In this document: positions 44,432 to 53,852 of the stretch, piece by piece
Numbering within the stretch: the first letter of the stretch is position 1
How the letters are laid out: every line of letters starts with the position of its first letter
Assembly: GCF_042681745.1 (NCBI RefSeq)
Contig: NZ_JBHUGF010000010.1
Coordinates: 930,001-994,000 of the forward strand
Origin: Saccharibacillus nicotianae
GTDB lineage: Bacteria; Bacillota; Bacilli; Paenibacillales; Paenibacillaceae
Direction of reading: 5' to 3'
DNA: 64,000 nt
Notes under the pieces: generated by a model
Told to the model about the DNA's origin: nothing
Database searches by the model: none
What the model saw: only the letters and a program-made list of their open reading frames with translations
Made by a program: the position numbers and the translations under genes

Positions 44432-46522
44432 ATGTCAACAAGCAATACATCCAATAGATTAGCGAAAGAAAAATCACCTTACTTGCTCCAACATGCTCAT
44501 AACCCTGTGAATTGGTTCCCCTGGGGAGAAGAAGCATTTGAAACAGCAAAGCGTGAGAATAAACCCATATTCTTATCTGTCGGATATTCCACTTGTCATT
44601 GGTGTCATGTAATGGAAAAAGAATCTTTTGAAAACGACGAAGTAGCTGAACTTCTCAATGAATCTTATATTTCGATCAAAGTCGATCGTGAAGAACGGCC
44701 GGATATTGATAATTTATATATGGCATACTGCCAGGCACTTACTGGACAAGGTGGATGGCCTTTAACGGTATTGCTTACCCCGGATCAGAAGCCTTTTTAT
44801 GCAGGCACGTATTTTCCCAAAGATACTAAATACGGTCGAATCGGTATGATAGATATGCTCTCTCAGATTCGTGATAAATGGACAGAAGATCGTGAAAATA
44901 TCGTTAGATCTGGTGACGATATTGTAGAGCGTATGAACCGTCAGCAGACGAAAATTACGCAGTCTGGACAATTTAGCGAAGAACTTGTTCATCGTGGTTA
45001 CAAAACATTTCAAAGTTCATTTGATGAAGTATATGGTGGATTTGGAGGAGCACCCAAGTTCCCAACACCCCATCATTTGATGTTTCTAAGTGCATACTCT
45101 CATGTCTACCAAGAACCTCAAGCATTACATATGGTGCGCAAAACGTTAGATCATATGTACAGTGGAGGTATTTATGATCATATTGGATTTGGATTTTCTC
45201 GCTATTCGACCGATGAGAAATGGTTAGTCCCTCATTTTGAAAAAATGTTATACGATAATTCACTGTTGGCGATAGCTTATCTTGATGGATATCGTCTGAC
45301 GAGTGATACCAAGTACGCACATATTGCAGAATCGATTTTTACGTATGTGTTACGGGATATGACTTCACCTGAAGGTGCTTTTTACAGTGCAGAAGATGCA
45401 GACTCCGAAGGGGTAGAAGGTAAATTTTACGTATTTACCCGCGATGAGATTGAAGAAGTGTTAGGGCTAGAAGAAATGCATAAGTATTGTAATGTGTACG
45501 ATATTACACCTGAAGGCAATTTTGAAGGTGAAAATATCCCTAATCTTATCCCTTTTTCGACAGCAGAAATAGCAGAGCAACGTGACCTCAATGAACTGGC
45601 TTTGCGCACCGATCTAGAAGAAGCTCGCCAGAAATTGTTCGATTACCGCGAGCAACGTGTCCATCCTTCCAAAGATGATAAAGTATTAACCGCATGGAAC
45701 GGGATGATGATTGCGGCTTTTGCTAGAGCAAGTCAGACATTGCAAAAACCTGAATATGCACAAGCAGCAGTCAAAGCGGCTGATTTTATTTGGGAACATA
45801 TGCGCCGCGAAGATGGTCGTCTACTTGCACGTTATCGTGATGGAGAAGCTGCGTATAGTGCTTATGTAGATGATTATGCGTATCTCATCTGGGGCTTACA
45901 GGAGTTGTATGAAGCGACAGGAATGGCGAAGTATCTGCAATATGCGATAACGCTTAAAGAGCAATTGATCGAACTATTTTGGGATAAAGAGCAAGGCGGA
46001 TTTTATTTTACAGGTCAAGATGGAGAGCAACTGATTACTCGCACCAAAGAAATCTACGATGGAGCAATGCCATCCGGTAATTCTGTAGCTGCATGGACGT
46101 TAGCCAAGTTAGCTGCGGTTACGCAAGATATAGAATTGCGTCAATATGCTGAGCAAATTGTAACTACTTTTACAGGGACTGCTGAGCAATATCCAGCAGG
46201 TTATTCGATGTTACTACTAGCAGGGCTACAATTATTACAAGGTAATCAAGAAATTGTGCTTGCAGGAAAAGTAGAAGATATTCATTTTCAAGAAATGATT
46301 GCAGAAGTGCAAAAAGCTTATTTACCATTTGCTTCTCTTATTATTCATGCTGATGGCACATCCGGTGAAGCGATTCGTGAGTTGCTTCCTCATTTGCAAG
46401 ACAAAGTGATGCAGCAGAGCCAAGCAACCGCGTATATTTGTGAAGGCTTTGTTTGTCATGAGCCATTGACTACAGTAGAAGCATTACGTGAAAATGTGCA
46501 TCGATCTGCGTTAAGTTTATAA
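44432..46522 (+). CDS. yyaL: Thioredoxin-domain protein YyaL/SSP411 family
   Basis: 696 residues, the full length of the family (B. subtilis YyaL; human SPATA20). N-terminal thioredoxin-like domain with YSTCHWCHVMEKESFEN (CHWC redox-type motif), then VDREERPDID and LTPDQKPFYAGTYFP. The C-terminal 450 residues form an (alpha/alpha)6 barrel like glycosidases (DDKVLTAWNGMMI, YDGAMPSGNSVAAWTLAKL). The molecular function is unknown in bacteria. Single gene with its own terminator. Confidence 0.95.
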   Translation: MSTSNTSNRLAKEKSPYLLQHAHNPVNWFPWGEEAFETAKRENKPIFLSVGYSTCHWCHVMEKESFENDEVAELLNESYISIKVDREERPDIDNLYMAYCQALTGQGGWPLTVLLTPDQKPFYAGTYFPKDTKYGRIGMIDMLSQIRDKWTEDRENIVRSGDDIVERMNRQQTKITQSGQFSEELVHRGYKTFQSSFDEVYGGFGGAPKFPTPHHLMFLSAYSHVYQEPQALHMVRKTLDHMYSGGIYDHIGFGFSRYSTDEKWLVPHFEKMLYDNSLLAIAYLDGYRLTSDTKYAHIAESIFTYVLRDMTSPEGAFYSAEDADSEGVEGKFYVFTRDEIEEVLGLEEMHKYCNVYDITPEGNFEGENIPNLIPFSTAEIAEQRDLNELALRTDLEEARQKLFDYREQRVHPSKDDKVLTAWNGMMIAAFARASQTLQKPEYAQAAVKAADFIWEHMRREDGRLLARYRDGEAAYSAYVDDYAYLIWGLQELYEATGMAKYLQYAITLKEQLIELFWDKEQGGFYFTGQDGEQLITRTKEIYDGAMPSGNSVAAWTLAKLAAVTQDIELRQYAEQIVTTFTGTAEQYPAGYSMLLLAGLQLLQGNQEIVLAGKVEDIHFQEMIAEVQKAYLPFASLIIHADGTSGEAIRELLPHLQDKVMQQSQATAYICEGFVCHEPLTTVEALRENVHRSALSL

Positions 46523-46600
46523 CAAGCAAAAGTCTTATATATATTTTTATAGACTAAAATAATAATAATGTTTTATTACAATCTATCGTCAATATTTCAC

Positions 46601-46644
46601 AGAAGCGTATTCTACATGCATGGAGTAGAGTACGCTTCTTTTTT
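46601..46644 (+). terminator. Terminator after yyaL
   Basis: AGAAGCGTA-TTCTAC / GTAGAG-TACGCTTCT hairpin followed by six Ts. Confidence 0.9.
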
Positions 46645-46734
46645 ATATCTATGATTCTCTAGTAATTTAAAATGGTATCGTATAAAATAACAAAGTTAGC
46701 AGTAATATACATAGAAGAATAGGAGTTAGATGAA

Positions 46735-47313
46735 ATGAATGAAGTAGCAACGTATGGGTACGCAGGATTTTGGAAAAGAACAGCGGCTACATTGATCGAT
46801 GGTTTTATTATAGGATTTGTGTTAGTTATTTTGCTAGGTATTCCGTTTATCCTCGGATTTGTGAATGGAGTATGGTTGAAAGAAGAATATGAATATACCA
46901 GTGAAGATATCACGTTTCTGATTATTTTCTATATTTTCTATGTCATTGTTGAATTGGTAGTGCCATGGCTATATTATAGTTTGTTCGAGAAATCTAAATA
47001 CCATGCAACACCAGGTAAAATGGCTGTTGGTATTATAGTGGTAGATCGTTATTTCCAACCGCTTCGCTTCGGGAGAGCGACAGGACGGTATTGGGCTAAA
47101 AATTTGTCGTATATGATCTTGTGTATCGGGTATATGATGGCAGGTTGGACACAATACAAACAAGCATTACACGATATGATCGCTAGTACGTATGTAGTAA
47201 ACAAAAAAGACTGGGAACAATATATGTATATGCAACAACAGCAACAAGCAGCATCTTGGAATCAACCGGAGATGTCTCCTTATTTGCAAAAAGATCAGCA
47301 AGAGTGGAGATAA
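46735..47313 (+). CDS. RDD-family membrane protein
   Basis: 192 residues with three to four membrane segments. The RDD features are YAGFWKRTAATLIDGFIIG at the start (Arg and Asp in the first helix) and the TPGKMAVGIIVVD segment. A hydrophilic Gln-rich C-terminus follows. RDD proteins include Na+/H+ antiporter-like and unknown transporters. The next gene encodes a paralogue (YAGFWKR..., VGKMILGIKVV). Confidence 0.88.
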   Translation: MNEVATYGYAGFWKRTAATLIDGFIIGFVLVILLGIPFILGFVNGVWLKEEYEYTSEDITFLIIFYIFYVIVELVVPWLYYSLFEKSKYHATPGKMAVGIIVVDRYFQPLRFGRATGRYWAKNLSYMILCIGYMMAGWTQYKQALHDMIASTYVVNKKDWEQYMYMQQQQQAASWNQPEMSPYLQKDQQEWR

Positions 47314-47335
47314 GTTCTAAGAAAATTATCGAGGA

Positions 47336-47875
47336 GTGTTTACCATATTATATGCAGGATTTTGGAAAAGATTTTTAGCGATAGGTATAGATGTCGTTAT
47401 TCTTAGTATTTCATATTTAATCATAAGCTTTATTTTAAGTATAGTCGTTGTTGGCATTATCCATTTAACAGACAACTCACTCGAAAGCGAAGTATCTGTA
47501 AGCTCGTTACTTCCTATCATTTTTCAATTATTATCAGGACTAACCACTTGGTTATATTTTGGATTATTTGAAAAGTCTAAATACCAGGCAACTGTAGGTA
47601 AAATGATACTTGGAATCAAAGTGGTCAATCGCTCTATGGAGCGTATAGGTTTTGGACGAGCAGTAGCACGTTATTGGTTAAGATTATTATGTAATCTCAC
47701 ACTGGGTATAGGATATATCATAGTTGGATTTACAAAATACAAGCAAGGCATTCATGATATGATTGCAGATACGTATATTGTAAATAATCGAGCTCTTGAT
47801 AATTATTTATATGAACAGCAATATCAACCACAATCACAGACAGAATATCCTTTGAATTTGAATAAAAATAGCTAA
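47336..47875 (+). CDS. RDD-family membrane protein, paralogue
   Basis: 179 residues, same fold as the previous gene (LYAGFWKRFLAIGIDVVIL, YQATVGKMILGIKVVNRS), with a Gln-rich end. Probably a tandem duplicate. The start is odd: GTG 47336 overlaps the only ribosome site (GAGGAG), and the nearest better-spaced in-frame codon is ATA (about 47345). Translation may be coupled to the upstream gene, which ends 23 bases before. Confidence 0.85.
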   Translation: MFTILYAGFWKRFLAIGIDVVILSISYLIISFILSIVVVGIIHLTDNSLESEVSVSSLLPIIFQLLSGLTTWLYFGLFEKSKYQATVGKMILGIKVVNRSMERIGFGRAVARYWLRLLCNLTLGIGYIIVGFTKYKQGIHDMIADTYIVNNRALDNYLYEQQYQPQSQTEYPLNLNKNS

Positions 47876-47913
47876 AAATAAGTCAGTTCTATCATCATTT
47901 ATATTTTTCTCAG

Positions 47914-47948
47914 AAGTCTACTTTGTGGCAAGCAAAGTAGGCTTTTTT
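47914..47948 (+). terminator. Terminator after the RDD genes
   Basis: AAGTCTACTTTG / CAAAGTAGGCTT stem with a 7-base loop and T run. Confidence 0.9.
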
Positions 47949-48074
47949 GGTTAAAATCATTTTAAACTACCTGATGCAACTACTTCCTACATATAATTGT
48001 AATCGTTAACTATCACATAAATGGAAGAAACTGACGAAAATAAACATATAACCCTACTCTGAAGGAGAAGTATC

Positions 48075-49205
48075 ATGAGTATATTGATTGTAGATGACTC
48101 CAGACTTAATCTTGTCTTTTTGCAAAATGTACTTGATGCAGCAGGGTACAAGCATATACAGACCGCTTCTTCGGCTCAAGAAGCATTCGATATTCTTAGT
48201 ATTCGAGATCAGCTCTCTCCTCGTAAAGCAGCAGCTATCGATTTGATTTTACTGGATATTGTGATGCCCGGTATTGATGGGATAGAAGCCTGTCGCATTA
48301 TTAAGAGTTGTACTGTATATCAGGATTTGCCTATCATTTTTCTAACCGCAGATCGGATTCATTTCAAAGAAGCATTTAATGCAGGCGGTATGGATTTTAT
48401 TGAAAAAGGCGGCCCTGATTATGAACTGCTAGCACGAGTTCAATCAGCGATCCGACTCAAAAAAGAAATGGATTCGCGTAAAGTTCGTGAAGAAAAAGTA
48501 CACAAAGAACTCCAATTGGCGAAGCATTTACAACGAAGTGTACTGAGTCCACCGATCAATGAACCTGGCATTCGAGTGCATAGTAGCTATCTTCAATCAA
48601 CAGAAGTATCCGGCGATATGCTGTATTGGAAAATGTTCGATCCGCAGCATTGTGGTGTACTGCTAATCGATGTGTCTGGTCATGGGATATCTGCGGCATT
48701 GATCAGTATGTCGATTCGTTCACTACTGGACGGTATTGTAGGCGTGGTCAAAGAACCATTTCTCGTGTGCGAAGAATTAAATAAGAAAATGAGAGCATTA
48801 TTTGGTAAAAATCGTCGAGCTGCTTACTTTACAGCAATCTATCTATTTATCGATCTGGAATCCAAACAAATAGAGTATTTTAATGCAGGGCATCCACCAG
48901 GATTATTATTTCTCAAAGACCAGTACCCTACACAATTGACAGGCACAACAGTACCAATCGGTATTCAAAATGATATGAAATTAGATACGGCTACAGTTAC
49001 GTATGATACCCCTGCACGAATTGTTTTATATACCGATGGATTAGTCGAAAAGCCAGGTGTTTCTATTCATGCAGGTATCGAAAAGCTAGAGCATTATGCT
49101 CAAAGTCTACACTATTTAGAAAATGAAGCGTTTGTTGTAAAGTTAGAACGTTTGATTCAGCATCGTAAAGACGATGTTTGTATTATTTCGATCGAGTTAC
49201 CCTAA
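48075..49205 (+). CDS. Response regulator with PP2C (RsbU/SpoIIE) phosphatase domain
   Basis: 376 residues. Receiver domain (1-135): ILIVDDSRLN, LILLDIVMPG (phospho-acceptor Asp), LTADR and FIEKGG. A coiled linker (140-165) leads to a PPM/PP2C-type phosphatase (about 165-376) with EVSGDMLYWK, LLIDVSGHGISAALI and VLYTDGLVE. Such proteins dephosphorylate STAS antagonists under receiver control. The STAS protein at 51305 is the natural substrate and the HATPase of 51616-53673 its kinase. GAAGGAG upstream. Confidence 0.92.
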   Translation: MSILIVDDSRLNLVFLQNVLDAAGYKHIQTASSAQEAFDILSIRDQLSPRKAAAIDLILLDIVMPGIDGIEACRIIKSCTVYQDLPIIFLTADRIHFKEAFNAGGMDFIEKGGPDYELLARVQSAIRLKKEMDSRKVREEKVHKELQLAKHLQRSVLSPPINEPGIRVHSSYLQSTEVSGDMLYWKMFDPQHCGVLLIDVSGHGISAALISMSIRSLLDGIVGVVKEPFLVCEELNKKMRALFGKNRRAAYFTAIYLFIDLESKQIEYFNAGHPPGLLFLKDQYPTQLTGTTVPIGIQNDMKLDTATVTYDTPARIVLYTDGLVEKPGVSIHAGIEKLEHYAQSLHYLENEAFVVKLERLIQHRKDDVCIISIELP

Positions 49206-49229
49206 GCAAGGGATAGAGGAGGTACCCTG

Positions 49230-51290
49230 ATGGAGCGCAGTGTAATAGCTAGGGCCAAAACAGTACAAGAAGCGGTAGAACAAGCACTATCTTTACTCGA
49301 TGCAACCAAGCAACAAGTCAGTATTGAAGTGATGGAAAGTGAAGCCAAAGGCATGTTAGGGTTGTATTCCAAACAAGCAGTCGTCAAAGTCACTTTAAAA
49401 ACAGAAGAAATCACCGAGCAGACGGCTGATGATACAGAGCAGTCATTGCCTATATTATTAGCAGAAGCTGAAACGATTAATAATATGCTAGCTTTACATG
49501 TTGAACAACCATTAGATTCACCTTCTATAGAGGAAACAGAAGGAAAAATATGGGTAAAAGAAGGAATGATATATTTTCATTCACAAGGGCACCAGCAACC
49601 CAGTATTAGCACAACAGACAATGTGTACCTCTGGATTAATGATGTGCCTATTATAGCAGGAGAAACTGTAAAGCTAGCTACTACCGATATTATACGATAT
49701 GAAGTGGAAGACAAAGTCGTAGAACCTATATGGCATCTTCATATAGATGATAAAGCGATGAAGGTCAACTTGAATATCGAAGTAGGTTATCGAATTGTCC
49801 GAAAAATTATTTCTGCGCAACCGACATTAAGATTGGTGCTTAGAGCCGAAGAAGAGAAGCAGTATATTCCTATCGAACCGATAGCAGTACGCAAACAATT
49901 GATTGAGCAAAAAGTGATCTATGGTTTGGATCATGATGAAATTAAACATGCTTGTATGACTACAGTTAATGGTACATTTCTGATCGGAGAAGGAAAACCG
50001 CCTGTAGCAGGAACAAATGGACACTTTGAGATTAAAGTCGATACCAAAACACGTAAAGTACAGCCTAAAATGCGTGAAAATGGAACGATCGATTATCGTG
50101 AAATCAAAGAGTTTCCTTGTGTAGATGATGGTGATTTGATAGGTATCGTTCATCCACCGATTATCGGTACGAATGGATTGAATATTTTTGGAGAATCTGT
50201 ACCTGCTCCTCCTGTCACCGGTGTTATTTTACTAACAGGGCAAGGTATACAATTGTCTCAAGATGGATTAGAAGTGACCGCTACCCGTACAGGAATGCCA
50301 GAAGTTATTACTCAGGGTCGTCATATCAAGCTTGCTATTATTCCCAAATTGGATCATCGTGGAGATGTTACATTACAAACAGGAAATATTCATTTTCAAG
50401 GTGATGTTGATATTAGTGGAACGGTGCAAGATACGATGAAAGTTGAAGCAGATGGGAATATTCAGATCAAAGGCAATGTCAATATGGCGGAGATTGTTGC
50501 AACTCAGTCGCTAAAAGTCACTGCTAATGTAATCGGAAGTGAAATAGCAGTAGGACAGTTGTTTCTGTTTTATGGTCAAGCAGAACCGATATTGAAAGTG
50601 ATTTTAGAACAGACCGAGTTTTTGACTACAGCGATAGAGCAATTAAATCGCGCTGCTGCTTTTAAAATTACAGATATTGATCAACACGGGCTTGCTCCTC
50701 TGCTTGATGTATTATTTCGTGGACGGTTCAAAGAATTGCATCAACAATTACAATTATTTCTGCGTACCACTGAAGAACACAAAGCATTGATCAATGAAGA
50801 ATGGCAAAAATATATTAAAGAAATCAAAAATGGTTTTTTGAATGTGGCAATCAGTCATTTCAGAACAGCAAATGATTTGGAGCGATTTGTCAAACGAACA
50901 GCTTATTTGTTAGACCGAGTTGTTTTGCCTCAATTGGATCATATTTTTGCACAATTTCATTATATTCAGAATAGTCAGATTCTTGCGGGTGGCCCCGTAC
51001 AAGTGAAAAAAGGATGTTATAACACACAATTACGTTGCTCAGGGTTACTTGAAGTGACTGGATTTCTACGTGGTGGAGATTATTACGCTGCCAAAGGAAT
51101 GCATATTCAAGAAGCAGGCACGATAGGTAGTAATTCGACCAAATTAACAGTTAAAGAAGATGCGGTTATTTATGTTGATAAATTACTCGGCGGAACGATT
51201 CTACAGATCGGCTCCAAAATGCATCATTTCAAAGAAGATACCCTGAATGTCAAAGCACGATTGAATCATGATCGCCAATTCGTATGGTAG
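49230..51290 (+). CDS. FapA-family protein (DUF342) with Jag-like N-terminus
   Basis: 686 residues. The N-terminal 55 residues (ARAKTVQEAVEQALSLL, GMLGLYSKQAVVKV) resemble the Jag_N domain. Then a variable acidic part, and from about residue 170 the FapA/DUF342 beta-helix core (FPCVDDGDLIGIVHPPIIGTNGLNIFGE, GNIHFQGDVDISGTVQDTMKVEADGNIQIKGNV) with a long helical insert (540-620). The function is not well defined in Firmicutes; it has been tied to polymer or surface assembly and signalling. It lies between the phosphatase and the STAS gene. Confidence 0.9.
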   Translation: MERSVIARAKTVQEAVEQALSLLDATKQQVSIEVMESEAKGMLGLYSKQAVVKVTLKTEEITEQTADDTEQSLPILLAEAETINNMLALHVEQPLDSPSIEETEGKIWVKEGMIYFHSQGHQQPSISTTDNVYLWINDVPIIAGETVKLATTDIIRYEVEDKVVEPIWHLHIDDKAMKVNLNIEVGYRIVRKIISAQPTLRLVLRAEEEKQYIPIEPIAVRKQLIEQKVIYGLDHDEIKHACMTTVNGTFLIGEGKPPVAGTNGHFEIKVDTKTRKVQPKMRENGTIDYREIKEFPCVDDGDLIGIVHPPIIGTNGLNIFGESVPAPPVTGVILLTGQGIQLSQDGLEVTATRTGMPEVITQGRHIKLAIIPKLDHRGDVTLQTGNIHFQGDVDISGTVQDTMKVEADGNIQIKGNVNMAEIVATQSLKVTANVIGSEIAVGQLFLFYGQAEPILKVILEQTEFLTTAIEQLNRAAAFKITDIDQHGLAPLLDVLFRGRFKELHQQLQLFLRTTEEHKALINEEWQKYIKEIKNGFLNVAISHFRTANDLERFVKRTAYLLDRVVLPQLDHIFAQFHYIQNSQILAGGPVQVKKGCYNTQLRCSGLLEVTGFLRGGDYYAAKGMHIQEAGTIGSNSTKLTVKEDAVIYVDKLLGGTILQIGSKMHHFKEDTLNVKARLNHDRQFVW

Positions 51291-51304
51291 GAGAGTGAAC
51301 AAGC

Positions 51305-51616
51305 ATGTTTGCATATAAAATAATAATAGATGAGCTACAAGCTACGGTTTATTTTGAAGGTGATATTGATATTGATGCTGGAGATATACTAGAAGATGAG
51401 ATTGAGCCGGCTGTATCACCATATACCAATATTGTATTGAATTTAGAAAAAGTATTTTTTGTAGACTCTTCAGGAATCGGTCTTATTATCCGTTTAGTGC
51501 AAGTGTTACAAGAGTTAGGGCGTAATGTGTATATTGAGCAGACTCAACCGGAGGTTATGGAAGTTTTTGAATTGCTTCAACTGGATGAGATTCTAGGCAA
51601 GGAAATTTTTAGATAA
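51305..51616 (+). CDS. STAS-domain anti-sigma factor antagonist
   Basis: 103 residues, one STAS domain. The segment NIVLNLEKVFFVDSSGIGLIIRLVQ carries the phosphorylatable Ser (DSSG). It is like SpoIIAA/RsbV: unphosphorylated it binds and removes a kinase/anti-sigma factor. Its end overlaps by one base the next gene, whose C-terminal HATPase is the likely partner. Confidence 0.95.
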   Translation: MFAYKIIIDELQATVYFEGDIDIDAGDILEDEIEPAVSPYTNIVLNLEKVFFVDSSGIGLIIRLVQVLQELGRNVYIEQTQPEVMEVFELLQLDEILGKEIFR

Positions 51617-53673
51617 TGAAAGAAAAGAACGGCTATACCATATTACTCAGCTTTGTCGGATTGGCTAGTATGGTATATATGATCCGCGAATGGCATTCAA
51701 TTGTATTATTTACGATTGCGCCTATTTTGTTTCTTATCGTTTTACTCGATCTGTTTCCGGTCAGATTACTAAGCGGTGAGGAATATAGCGGAAGTCTAGT
51801 TGGATTTCTTATTCTTGCACTTGCTTTTGGTTATAGGCCTGCTATTTTAGGGATTCTAATCAGTACTATTGTATCGTATGCACGTAAAAAGAATTTTGAT
51901 ATTCGGCAAATGAATCTATTTCGAATGTGCTCTGCATTAGGGAAAAGTGTGATCAGTATTTATTTATCGTATCAAGTAATGGAGTTTTTCGATCCATTTT
52001 CGACGTATCTACGAGCAGGATTGGGTGCGCTTGTATTTAGTCTGGTCTATATGTTGCTCGTAGCCGGAGCTTCGACTACGATTATCGGTACTCCTTTTCT
52101 CAATGATATGGTACTTAAATTAAAAGAACTTATTGTACCTGTTTTATTGTGTACGATTATTGTTCCCCATTTTTTGAGACATATTTCATTAGGAAATATC
52201 ATGTATGAGACCGTCTACATTTTACTGTTTTTGTTACTGATTATTTTTTTATCGCATGGATATATCCGTCAATTACAGATTCGAATGAAGTCTTCTGAAG
52301 AATTTATTCGCTTGAGTGAATTAAGAATTTCACAACGAAATGAAGGACATGGCAAAAATACGGGTATTCTTTGTCAATACATGCTAGAGCTACTCGCTTA
52401 TCCGAAAAAAAGAAGAACAGATTTGATTAACTACACCACTTTGCATGATATTGGCAAATCATTATTACCGATGGACATTTTAACAAAACGTGGTGCGCTT
52501 TCTTTAACAGAAGAAAAAGAATATCAATCGCATGCGACAGAAAGTTATAATATTATTTTGGCAATTAGTGGCGATAAAAAAGCAGCAGAATGGATACTTC
52601 ATCATCATGAACGTTATGATGGAAAAGGATTCCCCGCAGGATTAAAAGGAAACGATATCCCTTATGAATCTCGAATCATCGCATTATGTAATCAGCTAGA
52701 ACATTTGCTTAATCGTTTTGCAGAAGACGGAGAAGTATTACGACAATTACAACAACTTTCAGGTAAAGTATTAGATCCCAAATTAATTCAAGCAATTACT
52801 TTAGAAATGATTACTCATTTACGAGAATTGATTATTACCAAGCCATTATTGCAAGAAAGCGATTTGATCCATGTAGATGTCCAATCAATTGAAGAGCATA
52901 AAGAAATGAGCGGATTTACAGGTGGTACAGTATTGCTTAAATATACAGGAAATGATAGTTTGCTTGATATGGAAGACACTAATCTCAAAGAACAATTAGC
53001 GATATTGGCTGAACATGCACTTCGGGTTTCTGAGAACTTTTACGAAGTGATCCAAAGCAACAACAAAACATTTGAAGCCCATTTCTATCCTGAAAATAGC
53101 TGGGTGGCGATCGTATTAACCGATATTACACCTGCGCTAGAATACCGCGAACAATTACATCAGAGCACTATGCGGTCATATAAAGATGTGATAGAAACAC
53201 TTTCAAAAAGTAAAATCGATATTTGCTTAGAGCAACAAGAAATAGAACAGCATTTGGGATTGCCTTTAGCTCAAATGGATATTATAACTAAAAGCGATGT
53301 ATCTTCAGGGCGTTCGTTAGTGATGGAATATATCCCGGAAGAGTTAAAAATCAATCAACCGAAAAAATTAATGCATATTAAGCTGGCTGTATCGGAAGGT
53401 GTCACCAATCTGATCAAACATGCAGCAAATGGAAAATTGTCGGTGTACAGTAAGTCTAACGTACTGCAAATTTATATTACAGATCAAGGTTCTGGTATTC
53501 CGATCCATGAATTGCCTAAAATGATATTGATCTCTGGTTATAGCAGTAAGCGTTCGTTAGGTAAAGGGTTTGCTTTGATGTATACATCAGCCGATCGAAT
53601 TATGGTGCATACCAGTTCGAAAGGAACTTCAATTTTGTTAGAATTTGATATGCTTTTAGAAGAAGCAAGTTAA
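51616..53673 (+). CDS. Membrane HD-GYP-like protein fused to an RsbW/RsbT-type HATPase
   Basis: 685 residues. The N-terminal 200 residues have about six membrane segments. An HD domain (about 240-420) shows HDIGKSLLP and HHHERYDGKGFPAGLKGNDIPYESRIIALCN: an HD-GYP-like pattern with GFP in place of GYP and the late Asp replaced by Asn, so c-di-GMP hydrolysis is doubtful. The C-terminal 130 residues are a GHKL ATPase like RsbT/RsbW (LAVSEGVTNLIKHAANG, DQGSGIP, KRSLGKGFALM). It is unusual for one protein to join these. It may phosphorylate the STAS protein. Confidence 0.85.
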   Translation: MKEKNGYTILLSFVGLASMVYMIREWHSIVLFTIAPILFLIVLLDLFPVRLLSGEEYSGSLVGFLILALAFGYRPAILGILISTIVSYARKKNFDIRQMNLFRMCSALGKSVISIYLSYQVMEFFDPFSTYLRAGLGALVFSLVYMLLVAGASTTIIGTPFLNDMVLKLKELIVPVLLCTIIVPHFLRHISLGNIMYETVYILLFLLLIIFLSHGYIRQLQIRMKSSEEFIRLSELRISQRNEGHGKNTGILCQYMLELLAYPKKRRTDLINYTTLHDIGKSLLPMDILTKRGALSLTEEKEYQSHATESYNIILAISGDKKAAEWILHHHERYDGKGFPAGLKGNDIPYESRIIALCNQLEHLLNRFAEDGEVLRQLQQLSGKVLDPKLIQAITLEMITHLRELIITKPLLQESDLIHVDVQSIEEHKEMSGFTGGTVLLKYTGNDSLLDMEDTNLKEQLAILAEHALRVSENFYEVIQSNNKTFEAHFYPENSWVAIVLTDITPALEYREQLHQSTMRSYKDVIETLSKSKIDICLEQQEIEQHLGLPLAQMDIITKSDVSSGRSLVMEYIPEELKINQPKKLMHIKLAVSEGVTNLIKHAANGKLSVYSKSNVLQIYITDQGSGIPIHELPKMILISGYSSKRSLGKGFALMYTSADRIMVHTSSKGTSILLEFDMLLEEAS

Positions 53674-53706
53674 TGATAGGTATTGTCTACTATCATTAAC
53701 TTGCTT
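53663..53706 (+). terminator. Terminator overlapping the end of the HD/HATPase gene
   Basis: Perfect 17-bp inverted repeat AAGCAAGTTAATGATAG / CTATCATTAACTTGCTT with a 10-base loop; the stop codon lies inside the left arm. A weak T tail follows. Confidence 0.75.
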
Positions 53707-53852
53707 TATATCGATTAGGTTAGTATATGTTACATAGACAGAATAAATATCAAAATAAACGCGTACATCAAGCAGGGATAAAGGAATAGAAGAGGGAATA
53801 CAATAAAATGATAACGTGTGCATTTTTTGAAATTGGAGAAGGAGGAACAGAT

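Noticed and set aside
49827..50153. Minus-strand frame of 108 codons inside the FapA gene
   Set aside because: Shadow of a well-supported plus-strand gene, with no ribosome site and no family features.
51616..53673. Active c-di-GMP phosphodiesterase of the HD-GYP class
   Set aside because: GYP is GFP and the late conserved Asp is Asn; I call it HD-GYP-like only.
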